A DNA stretch of 64,000 nt from QPIN01 sp965224575 (GTDB lineage: Bacteria; Pseudomonadota; Gammaproteobacteria; Methylococcales; Methylomonadaceae), in NCBI GenBank assembly GCA_965224575.1, contig CBDCZQ010000006.1:1426001-1490000 (forward strand). The letters are read 5' to 3'. A model generated the notes under the pieces. The model saw only the letters and a list, made by a program, of their open reading frames with translations, ran no database searches and was not told the DNA's origin. The translations under genes were made by a program, and so were the position numbers. Shown piece by piece: positions 52,599 to 60,949 of the stretch. Numbering within the stretch: the stretch's first letter is position 1; each line of letters opens with the position of its first letter.

Positions 52599-53597
52599 TT
52601 AAACTTCTGCTTTTTGATCACGGCCTAAGAGGTTTTGGACGGCAGTACGTGGGTTTAGATTTTCATATAAAACTTTATAAGTCTGTTCAGTAATAGGCAT
52701 ATCAATTTTATGTTTTAAAGATAATAAATAAGTTTCCCGAGCAGCTGAGACCCCTTCAATTTCTTGACCTATTGTTTTAATAGTCTTTTCCTTATTTTCT
52801 CCTTTTCCTAAAGCTAATCCAAATCTACGGTTTCTTGATTGATCGTCTGTACAGGTTAAAATTAGATCGCCTAATCCAGCAAGCCCCATAAATGTATCGG
52901 GTTTCCCTCCTAGTTTGATACCGAGACGAATAATTTCCTGAAGTCCTCGTGTGATAAGTGCTGCTCTAGTATTTGCACCAAATCCTAGTCCATCTGCAAT
53001 TCCTGCAGCGATAGCAAGTACATTTTTTATGGCTCCACCGACTTGAACTCCAATAATATCTTGACTTGTATAAGTTCTAAAATACTGATTATGTAGTAGA
53101 TTAGCTAGTTGACGTGAAAAATCAGGTGTTTCTGATGCTATTGTAATGGCAGTAGGTAGTCCCCTCGCAACTTCTTCAGCAAAAGTAGGTCCAGATAAAA
53201 TTGCAGTATGAATTTGTTTAGAAAGCTCTTGTTCTACAACATGGCTTAAAAGTAAGCCGTCATCGGTGTTAAATCCTTTAGTGGCCCAAGCGATTTTTGT
53301 TTTATGGTTTAAAAAAGGCTTTAGCTTTATTAGTGTTTTTTTAAATGCATGGCTGGGAATTGAAAGCAGAATAATGTTGCTAAAATTAATAGCTGTTTCT
53401 AAATTATCGGTTACGGATAGTGATGCTGGAAAAGAGAGGTCAGGTAAATAATGATTGTTTTTTTTGTCTTTAGATAAACAGGCTATATGAGAAGGGTTAT
53501 GACCCCACAACATGGTTTGGCAGCCATTTCTGGCCGCCTGAATTGCAAGAGCAGTTCCCCATGAGCCAGCACCAAGGATGCTGATAGTGGATGACAT
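52599..53597 (-). CDS. gpsA: NAD(P)+-dependent glycerol-3-phosphate dehydrogenase
   Basis: 332 residues. The nucleotide-binding N-terminus ILGAGSWGTALAIQAA, WATKGFN, LSGPTFAEEVARGLPTA, the catalytic-Lys region VGGAIKNVLAIAAGIADGLGFG and LAGLGDLILTCT are all present. It makes sn-glycerol 3-phosphate for phospholipids. It lies five bases downstream of secB, as in E. coli. Confidence 0.97.
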   Translation of the reverse strand: MSSTISILGAGSWGTALAIQAARNGCQTMLWGHNPSHIACLSKDKKNNHYLPDLSFPASLSVTDNLETAINFSNIILLSIPSHAFKKTLIKLKPFLNHKTKIAWATKGFNTDDGLLLSHVVEQELSKQIHTAILSGPTFAEEVARGLPTAITIASETPDFSRQLANLLHNQYFRTYTSQDIIGVQVGGAIKNVLAIAAGIADGLGFGANTRAALITRGLQEIIRLGIKLGGKPDTFMGLAGLGDLILTCTDDQSRNRRFGLALGKGENKEKTIKTIGQEIEGVSAARETYLLSLKHKIDMPITEQTYKVLYENLNPRTAVQNLLGRDQKAEV

Positions 53598-53602
53598 TGA
53601 GG

Positions 53603-54061
53603 TTAATTAACGGTGTTAGAACCTGGTGTCTGCTGCAAATGTTGAGAATATAAAGCATCAAAATTGACAGGAGCTAGAAGTAATTGTGGGAATCCTCCTT
53701 TTGCAACAAGGTCAGATACAACTTCTCTAGCATAAGGAAATAGGATGTTGGGACAAAAACTACCTAGCATTGGTCCCATTTCTTGTTCTGAAAAATTTGA
53801 AAGAGAAAATATTCCTGACTGAGTCACTTCAACTAGATAGGCAGTTGTGTCGGAACATTTTACAGTCACTGTCACTGATAACGATACTTCAAATAATTTA
53901 TTTTCTAAAGTTTCGACATTAGTTCCTAAGTTGAAATCTACAGTAGGTTCCCATTTTTCTGTGTATATTTTTGGAGAGTTTGGCGATTCAAAAGAGATGT
54001 CTTTGGTATAAATTTTTTGAATAGCGAATTGTTTTTCTTCAGCTGTATTTTCTTCGGCCAT
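53603..54061 (-). CDS. secB: Protein-export chaperone SecB
   Basis: A 152-residue acidic protein with the SecB signatures FAIQKIYTKDISFESPN, YLVEVTQSGIFSLSNF, LGSFCPNILFPYAREVVSDL and GGFPQLLLAPVNFDALY. It holds preproteins unfolded for SecA. It is upstream of gpsA and downstream of the rhodanese gene; the glutaredoxin gene grxC found between them in E. coli is absent here. Confidence 0.97.
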   Translation of the reverse strand: MAEENTAEEKQFAIQKIYTKDISFESPNSPKIYTEKWEPTVDFNLGTNVETLENKLFEVSLSVTVTVKCSDTTAYLVEVTQSGIFSLSNFSEQEMGPMLGSFCPNILFPYAREVVSDLVAKGGFPQLLLAPVNFDALYSQHLQQTPGSNTVN

Positions 54062-54171
54062 AATTTTCTTAGATTGATAATGTGTTTGAGTTGAAATATA
54101 GCAATCGACAAGGATATAGGTTAAATTAAAGTTTAATTATTGAAACCTTTATTACTAAATTATTGTGATAA

Positions 54172-54612
54172 TTAATCTTTGTTTTTACTAGTAACTTTTA
54201 TCGGTAGCTTGCCATCTTCCCAAGACTGCATACCTCCGACAATATTGAAAACATTTTCAAAGTTTTCTTTTGTTAATGTTTTACAGGCAGAAATAGAGCG
54301 TGTTCCTGTTTGGCAGACGATAATAACAGTTTGTTTTTTGTACTGCTCTAATTTGTTAACTGTTTCTGAAAATTTGTTGAGCGGTAAATTAAGTGAGTTT
54401 TCAATATGGCCTTTTATATATTCATGCGGATCTCGTACGTCAACAATAACAGAATCAGTATTATTCATTTTTGCCACGGCAAGCATTGGCGATAGACCTT
54501 CGAATTTATTGAAACTACTTTCAATTAATTCTTGAAGTAATAAATAAAGTACGACAATAAGTGCTAGAGAAAGCAAGTAGTGGTTGGAAATAAATTCTAT
54601 ATATTGATCCAT
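54172..54612 (-). CDS. Membrane-anchored rhodanese-like protein (YibN type)
   Basis: 146 residues: an N-terminal TM helix (about 13-30, YLLSLALIVVLYLLLQEL) and a cytoplasmic rhodanese domain (about 40-140) with DVRDPHEYIKGHIENSLNLP and the active-site loop VCQTGTRS, whose Cys carries a persulfide in this fold. YibN has been linked to membrane protein insertion as well as sulfur transfer. It is divergent from gpmI, as in E. coli. Confidence 0.92.
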   Translation of the reverse strand: MDQYIEFISNHYLLSLALIVVLYLLLQELIESSFNKFEGLSPMLAVAKMNNTDSVIVDVRDPHEYIKGHIENSLNLPLNKFSETVNKLEQYKKQTVIIVCQTGTRSISACKTLTKENFENVFNIVGGMQSWEDGKLPIKVTSKNKD

Positions 54613-54864
54613 TAGTTAAGTTTCTATAGAGGTTAAATTATACTGAGTGAGTAAGAAAGGTAGCTTTCAAATTGCGTGATTTTATAACATCTGAAAGGTA
54701 TTTGCACAAAGTATCTTAGTTTTTGTAAAGTTTATTTGCTTATATTTTTCAGTTTTTTTGATGTCTAAAGTAACATGAATACTTTAAGTGTTTGAATTAA
54801 AAAACGTTTACTCGGTTGGGGAAGTTGTTTTATTATTTGATTTAGATGATGGGGAAATGTCTAA

Positions 54865-55179
54865 TTAACAATTGGTGCAAAAAACTTCTCTCATCATGCG
54901 TATAAGTTGGAGCATACGGTCATCGTCTATAAAATAATAAACTCGATTTGCCTCTTTTTTATGCCCTAGAATATCTTTTTCTCTTAAAATGGCTAAATGT
55001 TGAGATATATTGCTTTGACTAGTGCCAACTTGTTCAACGATATCTTGTACACTGATGGACTCAGTGCCTAATACACAAAGAATTTTTAAGCGTAAAGGAT
55101 GTGACATTGCTTTTAAACAACGCGCAGCACGATTGATGTCAGCATCGTTGTAGTGTTCCATTTCACTGCTGTTTTCCAT
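54865..55179 (-). CDS. ArsR/SmtB-family transcriptional regulator
   Basis: A 104-residue winged-helix repressor: LKAMSHPLRLKILCVLG, the recognition helix VGTSQSNISQHLAILREK and the wing KKEANRVYYFI. Two cysteines at the extreme C-terminus (Cys101 and Cys104, in CTNC) and one in the second helix could sense redox or metals, but the classic CVC metal site is not visible. It is divergent from gpmI and separated from the rhodanese gene by 252 bp. Target genes are unknown. Confidence 0.87.
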   Translation of the reverse strand: MENSSEMEHYNDADINRAARCLKAMSHPLRLKILCVLGTESISVQDIVEQVGTSQSNISQHLAILREKDILGHKKEANRVYYFIDDDRMLQLIRMMREVFCTNC

Positions 55180-55409
55180 TTATATTAAACCTTTAAATGT
55201 GTTCTTAATCCTAAGATTGATTGAAATTTCAGAATGATTGAATAAGCTAGTTTAGAGTATTCATTCATACTAATCTATCATAAATTATAAAGATAGTAGA
55301 GTAATTGTCAATATTCAGTCCTTTATGTGTGAGACAATTGCTAAATTTTTATCAGAAGACTATTTAATAAATTGTTATTTTATTGATAGCGTAATAGAGA
55401 GTATCAGAT

Positions 55410-56948
55410 ATGTTGAATCGACCAAAACCATTGGTTTTATTAATACTGGATGGGTTCGGGTATAGGGAAGAGCAGAGTAATAATGCAATTTCTATGGCAA
55501 AAACACCTTGTTGGGATCACTTACAAAAAAATAACCCAACAACCTTGCTCAATTGTGCCGGTGGTTTTGTTGGGTTGCCTGATGGTCAGATGGGGAACTC
55601 AGAAGTAGGTCATTTACATATTGGTGGTGGCCGATTAATTCGGCAAGAATTATCAAAAGTTAGTGAAGCGATTAGCAATGGTATTTTTTTCTCAAATGAA
55701 GCCTTATGTACGGCAGTAGATACTGCTTTAGATAAAGAAAAAGCATTGCATATTATGGGGTTGCTTTCACCTGGTGGTGTTCATAGTCATGAATTACATA
55801 TTGCTGCAATGATTGAGCTTGCTATTAAACGTGGTTTAAAAAAAGTTTACTTGCATGCCTTTTTAGATGGTCGGGATGTGCCGCCTAAAAGCGCAATGGA
55901 GTCAATTAAATTAATGGAGGCAAAGTTTGCAGAACTGGGTGTGGGACAAATTGCTTCTATTACAGGCCGGTTTTATGCTATGGATAGAGATAGTCGCTGG
56001 GAGAGAGTGCAGAGTGCTCATCAATTAATTGCTAAAGGCGAAGCTGAGCATCAAGTTAATTCTGCTGAGCAAGGATTGGAAGAGTCTTACGCTAGAGATG
56101 AGACAGATGAATTTGTTTTACCAACGAGTGTGCTAGATGAAAATGGGAAAATCATTGTTTTAGATCCAGAAGACTCAGTAGTTTTTATGAATTTTCGGGC
56201 AGACAGAGCGAGAGAGATTTCTCGGGCATTAACCGAAGTCGAATTTAATGAATTTGAGCGTGGCTGTGAGGTCCACCGAGGTTGCTATGTTACGTTGACT
56301 CAATACCATCAAGATTTTGATTATCTCGTTGCATTTCCTCCTGTTGATGTAAAAAATGGTTTAGGTGAGGTGTTAGCAGACTCAGGGTTAAAGCAACTTC
56401 GTTTGGCTGAAACAGAAAAATATGCACACGTGACCTTCTTTTTTAACGGAGGTAGAGATAAGCCTTTTGAAAATGAAGATCGAATTCTGGTGCCGTCACC
56501 AAAAGTCAAAACCTATGATATGCAGCCTGAAATGAGTGCTGCTGAAGTAACAGATCATATGGTAGGCGCCATTAAAGACGGAAAATATGATGTGATCATT
56601 TGTAACTATGCTAATTGCGATATGGTCGGTCATACGGGTGTTTTTGATGCTGCGATAGTTGCTGTAGAAACAATTGATGAATCATTACAGAAGATAGTTG
56701 AAGCGTTAGAGAGTGTTAATGGGCAAATGTTAATCACAGCAGATCATGGTAATATTGAGCAAATGGTTGGTGAAGGGACTGGTCAGCCACATACTGCGCA
56801 TACAACTAATCTTGTGCCTTTAGTTTATGTTGGTGGTGTAAATCCATTAGCTGATGGTGGTTGTTTGTCTGATTTAGCACCGACTATGCTTAATATTTTG
56901 GGCGTTACTCAACCGGCAGAAATGACAGGTCGATCTCTAATTCAGTAG
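55410..56948 (+). CDS. gpmI: 2,3-bisphosphoglycerate-independent phosphoglycerate mutase
   Basis: 512 residues, the usual length. Alkaline-phosphatase-type metal sites are present: LLILDGFGYRE, phosphoserine Ser64 in GNSEVGHLHIGGGR, DGRDVPPKSA, GRFYAMDRD, FRADRAREISRAL, NYANCDMVGHTG and ITADHGNIEQM. It interconverts 3- and 2-phosphoglycerate in glycolysis. It heads the gpmI-envC-ctpA row. Confidence 0.98.
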   Translation: MLNRPKPLVLLILDGFGYREEQSNNAISMAKTPCWDHLQKNNPTTLLNCAGGFVGLPDGQMGNSEVGHLHIGGGRLIRQELSKVSEAISNGIFFSNEALCTAVDTALDKEKALHIMGLLSPGGVHSHELHIAAMIELAIKRGLKKVYLHAFLDGRDVPPKSAMESIKLMEAKFAELGVGQIASITGRFYAMDRDSRWERVQSAHQLIAKGEAEHQVNSAEQGLEESYARDETDEFVLPTSVLDENGKIIVLDPEDSVVFMNFRADRAREISRALTEVEFNEFERGCEVHRGCYVTLTQYHQDFDYLVAFPPVDVKNGLGEVLADSGLKQLRLAETEKYAHVTFFFNGGRDKPFENEDRILVPSPKVKTYDMQPEMSAAEVTDHMVGAIKDGKYDVIICNYANCDMVGHTGVFDAAIVAVETIDESLQKIVEALESVNGQMLITADHGNIEQMVGEGTGQPHTAHTTNLVPLVYVGGVNPLADGGCLSDLAPTMLNILGVTQPAEMTGRSLIQ

Positions 56949-57052
56949 TTGATATATTGAGTAGTTAAAGGTTTTTTACTTCAATGATTTAAATATTTGT
57001 TGATAGAAAGCTGTATTTTGAAGAGGATAGTTTTGAATCGTTAAACTTTGAT

Positions 57053-58207
57053 ATGAAATTAAGATATTTTTTGTTCTTTGTTTTTTTTGCTAGTTATTCA
57101 TTTTCTTCCTTGGCTTTGGCGGAAAATGTAGAGAGTAAAACCAAAGAGTTGACCGCTTTACAAAAAATGATTAAGAAGATAAATCAGAAGATAAAGGGGT
57201 TAAAAACAAAAAAAAATATTTTATTAGTTGAATTAAAAAAATTAGATGTTCAATTTGGGAAAATTAGTACTGAGCTAAAGAATCTGGAAGACAATAATAA
57301 TCACCTGAAAGAAAAGTTAGAACATAACCGTCAGCTGATGAAAAATAAACAGCAAGAAATAGATTCTCAAAAACAAGCTTTAGAAAGTTTGGTAAAAATT
57401 GCTTATGGAATGGGGCGGCATGAAAAAATAAAGTTAATGTTAAGCCAAGAGGATCCTTCTGTGTCAGGAAGGATGATGGTTTATCATGATTATTTGAATA
57501 AAGCCAGATTAAAAAAAATTACAATCATTAAGCAAGGGTTGCAACAGCTACGAGATTTAGAATTAGAAAATATTAGAGAAACTGAGGTTCTACAAGCTAA
57601 ATTAGAACAAGTAAAAAAGAAAAAGTCTGTTTTATTGAAAACCAAAGCTGAACGAAAGGCCTTAGTTGCTAAAATTAAAAAACGTTTTTCTAGGAAAAAA
57701 CAGAAGTTAAGTCAATATAAAGCAAGCGAAAAGAAATTAAAGGGAATTATTTCATCCTTGCAAAGTAGTACTAATAATTTTTCCTACGAGAAAGGAAGCT
57801 CTGAGCGTTTTAGCTTATTAAAAGGAAAATTGCCCTGGCCCCTTCAAGGAAAGGTCAAAAATAAATTTGGCGCACAGCGTTCTGATACACGCTGGGATGG
57901 TGTATTAATTTCTGCAAAGGAGGGTGCAGAAGTTCGAGTTGTGGCAAAAGGGCGGGTTGTTTTTGCTGATTGGTTGCGTGGATATGGATTATTAACTATT
58001 ATTGATCATGGTGATGGTTATATGACGCTTTATGCTTTTAGTCAAAGCTTATATAAAAAAGTAGGAGAATGGGTTAAATCAGGTGATGTTATTGCTGTGG
58101 CAGGTCAAAGTGGAGGGCGGTCAGAGATAGGGTTATATTTTGGTATAAGAAAAAAAGGCAAGCCTGTTGATCCAATAAAATGGTGTCAAAGAAATCGTCA
58201 TAAATAG
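57053..58207 (+). CDS. envC: Murein hydrolase activator EnvC
   Basis: 384 residues with a signal peptide (1-23), a long Lys-rich coiled coil (about 25-240) and a C-terminal LytM domain (about 270-383). The LytM domain is of the non-catalytic EnvC kind: it matches EnvC (GVLISAKEGAEVRVVAKGRV, GYGLLTIIDHGDGYMTLYAF) but lacks the zinc ligands of active M23 enzymes. EnvC activates amidases at the septum under FtsEX control. It follows gpmI and precedes ctpA, a conserved order. Confidence 0.93.
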   Translation: MKLRYFLFFVFFASYSFSSLALAENVESKTKELTALQKMIKKINQKIKGLKTKKNILLVELKKLDVQFGKISTELKNLEDNNNHLKEKLEHNRQLMKNKQQEIDSQKQALESLVKIAYGMGRHEKIKLMLSQEDPSVSGRMMVYHDYLNKARLKKITIIKQGLQQLRDLELENIRETEVLQAKLEQVKKKKSVLLKTKAERKALVAKIKKRFSRKKQKLSQYKASEKKLKGIISSLQSSTNNFSYEKGSSERFSLLKGKLPWPLQGKVKNKFGAQRSDTRWDGVLISAKEGAEVRVVAKGRVVFADWLRGYGLLTIIDHGDGYMTLYAFSQSLYKKVGEWVKSGDVIAVAGQSGGRSEIGLYFGIRKKGKPVDPIKWCQRNRHK

Positions 58208-58329
58208 GAAAGATGAGAAGCGTTAGAGATGTGGTAGAATGTGAGCTTTTTTTTCAATGTAAGTTTGAATTTAGATTTTAATATAAATTATTTAGTTAAA
58301 AATACAAGTATTTTGGAGTGTTAAAGCAC

Positions 58330-59661
58330 ATGCTTAAAAAGAAGAATAGTGTAATTTTGTTTCTGGGCGTCATTTTAGGCGTTCTACTGAGTGTTGGGGG
58401 TTCTGTTTTTGCCGATCGTGACAACAGTGTTATTGTTAGTGAACCGATACAGCAACAAGAAGTGACTTTACCTTATGACGAGTTGCGCGTATTTACTGAA
58501 GTGTTTGGTAGAATTAAAAGGGATTACGTTGAACCAGTTTCAGATAAAAAATTATTAGAAGATGCAATTAAAGGGATGTTGTCAGGTTTGGATCCACATT
58601 CTTCTTATTTGGATACTGAACAATATAAAGATCTAAAAGAAGGAACTACAGGGCGATTTGGTGGGCTAGGGATTGAAGTAACGATGGAAGATGGTTTTGT
58701 TAAGGTTGTATCGCCAATAGATGATACACCAGCAGAGAGAGCTGGTATTAAAGCAGGTGATCTGGTTGTCAGGCTTGATGAAAAACCAGTTAAGGGAATG
58801 ACCTTAGCTGAAGCCGTAAAAATAATGCGAGGAGATCCGGGGAGTGATATTTTACTTACGGTTATTAGGGAAGGAGAAGAAGCTCCTCTTAAAGTAATGA
58901 TTACTCGAGCAATTATTAAGGTTAAGAGTGTTAAGAACAAAATTCTTGAGAAGAACTTTGGCTATATCCGGATTAGTAGTTTTCAATCATCAACAGGACA
59001 AGGTGTTTTTAAAGCTGTTGCTGAATTGAAAAAAGAAAATAAAAGTAACTTGAAAGGTGTTGTTTTAGATCTACGGAATAATCCAGGAGGAGTTTTAAAT
59101 GCAGCCGTAGAAGTGAGTGATGCTTTTTTAGAAAAGGGTTTAATTGTTTATACTGAAGGAAGGATTAAAAATTCTGAAATGCGCTTTAATGCAGCACCAG
59201 GAGATGTGATCGATGGCATACCCCTTATTGTTCTGATTAATGCAGGGTCTGCTTCAGCATCAGAGATTGTTGCAGGTGCTTTGCAAGATCATAAGCGAGC
59301 AATTATTATGGGGGAGAAATCTTTTGGAAAAGGATCGGTACAAACAATTTTACCCACTAGTGGTAGTGCAGCGGTTAAGTTAACGACAGCTCGATACTTT
59401 ACTCCTTCAGGTAGATCAATACAAGCTGAGGGAATTTCGCCTGATGTTACTTTAGCTAGAGTAAAGTTAGAGTCGCTAAAAGCTTCAGATTTTAAGCCAG
59501 TGAAAGAAGCTGATTTATCTCACCATTTAGAAAATGGAAAAAAGAAAAAAGAGATTAAAGAAAAGGAAGAAAAAGGTGAAAATTCAGAATTAGATACTCG
59601 TGATTATGCTTTACATGAAGCATTAACTTTATTAAAAGGGCTGAGTATTATAAATAAATAA
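58330..59661 (+). CDS. ctpA: C-terminal processing protease, S41 family
   Basis: 443 residues from ATG 58330, which has a GGAG about 11 bases upstream; a GTG at 58318 would overlap that site. A signal peptide (about 1-28), a PDZ domain (about 90-180, GGLGIEVTMEDG...GIKAGD) and the protease domain with catalytic Ser in NAGSASASEIVAGAL and Lys in GEKSFGKGSVQT follow. It degrades periplasmic proteins, including cell-wall hydrolase partners in Pseudomonas. A Lys/Glu-rich stretch (near 397-420) is unusual. Confidence 0.95.
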   Translation: MLKKKNSVILFLGVILGVLLSVGGSVFADRDNSVIVSEPIQQQEVTLPYDELRVFTEVFGRIKRDYVEPVSDKKLLEDAIKGMLSGLDPHSSYLDTEQYKDLKEGTTGRFGGLGIEVTMEDGFVKVVSPIDDTPAERAGIKAGDLVVRLDEKPVKGMTLAEAVKIMRGDPGSDILLTVIREGEEAPLKVMITRAIIKVKSVKNKILEKNFGYIRISSFQSSTGQGVFKAVAELKKENKSNLKGVVLDLRNNPGGVLNAAVEVSDAFLEKGLIVYTEGRIKNSEMRFNAAPGDVIDGIPLIVLINAGSASASEIVAGALQDHKRAIIMGEKSFGKGSVQTILPTSGSAAVKLTTARYFTPSGRSIQAEGISPDVTLARVKLESLKASDFKPVKEADLSHHLENGKKKKEIKEKEEKGENSELDTRDYALHEALTLLKGLSIINK

Positions 59662-59701
59662 GTTTTTAAATGAATTTTTTATGAGTCAACAAGTTATTTA
59701 A

Positions 59702-59857
59702 GGAATCTCTGATTAAGTCGATTAGGATTTAGCGCAGAAAAAACTGTCGCTATTTTTCACGAAGTGAGACGTAATAGTCACTCTATTGCACCGATCTTCG
59801 TGGAAAATATCGGCAGTTTTAGCAGGCTAAAAATAATTGGACTTGATCAGAGGTTTC
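59702..59857. repeat. 156-bp MITE, copy 2
   Basis: The same 156-bp element as at 6579-6734, with about six differences (mostly in the terminal repeats), flanked by TTAA on both sides (59698-59701 and 59858-59861). It lies between ctpA and a small membrane gene, 47 bases ahead of the latter's start codon, so it forms part of that gene's leader or promoter region. Confidence 0.85.
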
Positions 59858-59904
59858 TTAAGGATGATTTGTTGGCTTTAGTATTCAAGAAAAGGCTAAG
59901 AAAA

Positions 59905-60171
59905 ATGGAAAAAAAAGATGATACTCCTCTTTGGGTGTTTTTGGCATTCTCGAGTATTAATACTCGAAAAGGGGCTTTAATTCTTATTTGGAGTTGTATT
60001 GTATTTAGCTTGTATTGCATTCCTTGGAGTCTGTTTTTTTCAGATCAGGAGTGGGTGGCTAAAATATTTCTCATTGATGATTGGAGCTGGCTGGCAATGA
60101 TGGTTCCTATGATTGTTTGGTATTGGCTAAGTCTAAGGTGGGTAGATAAAAATACTGCCTGGGAGGGATGA
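59905..60171 (+). CDS. Small membrane protein of unknown function (88 aa)
   Basis: The frame is open from inside the MITE, but the protein-like part starts at ATG 59905 (MEKKDDTPLWVFLAFSSI), after an AAGG site. Two hydrophobic segments (about 20-42 and 55-78) with many aromatic residues (SLYCIPWSLFF, IDDWSWLAMMVPMIVWYW) are visible. No family is recognised. It follows ctpA, and a palindromic element follows it. Confidence 0.6.
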   Translation: MEKKDDTPLWVFLAFSSINTRKGALILIWSCIVFSLYCIPWSLFFSDQEWVAKIFLIDDWSWLAMMVPMIVWYWLSLRWVDKNTAWEG

Positions 60172-60282
60172 CTGATATTATTGTTTTTGACAAGAAAAAC
60201 AAGAATTAAGAATATCTTCTTAATCCTTATTTGATGATTATAGGTCTCTGCATACCCTGGTTTTTTATAATCAACCAACTTA

Positions 60283-60440
60283 GGCGGCTGGAAACAAATA
60301 ACCCACCCACTTTGCTTGCCTTTTTGTCCGTCTTCGATCTTGCTGCTTCGGTTGCATAGCTAGCTATGCGTACTACACAACAAAACCAAAGACAAACAAA
60401 AATCTACGCAAAATGGGTGGGTTATTTATTTCCAGTTGCC
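60283..60440. repeat. 158-bp palindromic MITE-like element
   Basis: The ends GGCGGCTGGAAACAAATAAC and the reverse complement of the right end pair over about 50 bp with several mismatches, including ACCCACCCA. The flanks are CTTA on the left and TTAA on the right. The centre GCATAGCTAGCTATGC is a perfect palindrome within a GTTGCATAGC motif shared with 6902-7061 and 51231-51281. It sits between convergent genes and may also terminate transcription. The rest of the 60172-60487 gap holds nothing recognised. Confidence 0.7.
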
Positions 60441-60487
60441 TTAAGTAGGGTGTTAAATAATGGATGTTGTTATTGAAACTCCATTTT

Positions 60488-60940
60488 TTATTTGGAAGAT
60501 GTTTGATATTGAACAGTAAAATCATTCATGGCTGAGAGAGCTGTATTTAATTCTTCAAGCTTCTCTAGTTGGAAGGCGTTGACGCCAACACGAGCTAAAT
60601 AAAAAACCTGATCTGGGATATAGTTACCGATAGCACGTATCTCGCCATTAAAACCATACCTGCTTCGTAATAGTCTTGCATGTGAGAAAGATCTTCCGTC
60701 AGTGAATAAGGGGAATTCAAGTGCTACTAATGGTATTTGTTCTAAATCACCGGCAATATCCTCAACGTTGTCTGATGGAGATAGTCTAACGCCAGCATTC
60801 TCCTTTCGGGCAAGAAGCTTTGTTTTTTCTTCTTTCCATCTGGATAAAGATACAGTTATATTGCCTTCGGGTATTTCGTTGTCATCTGCTATATGAGTCC
60901 AGTTGTCCTCTATAATTTTTTTATCTTTAATGATATGCAT
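60488..60940 (-). CDS. DUF934 protein associated with sulfite reductase
   Basis: 150 residues of the DUF934 family (EGNITVSLSRWKEEKTKL, LFTDGRSFSHARLLRSRYGF, GEIRAIGNYIPDQVFYLARVGVNAFQ). These proteins are nearly always encoded next to cysI, and are thought to take part in assimilatory sulfate reduction. The start is nine bases after the cysI stop, so it forms an operon with cysI. Confidence 0.92.
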   Translation of the reverse strand: MHIIKDKKIIEDNWTHIADDNEIPEGNITVSLSRWKEEKTKLLARKENAGVRLSPSDNVEDIAGDLEQIPLVALEFPLFTDGRSFSHARLLRSRYGFNGEIRAIGNYIPDQVFYLARVGVNAFQLEKLEELNTALSAMNDFTVQYQTSSK

Positions 60941-60949
60941 AGATTTTCC

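Noticed and set aside
59764..59904. N-terminal extension of the small membrane protein reading out of the MITE
   Set aside because: The extension is encoded by the mobile repeat; a ribosome binding site and ATG at 59905 give a more plausible protein.
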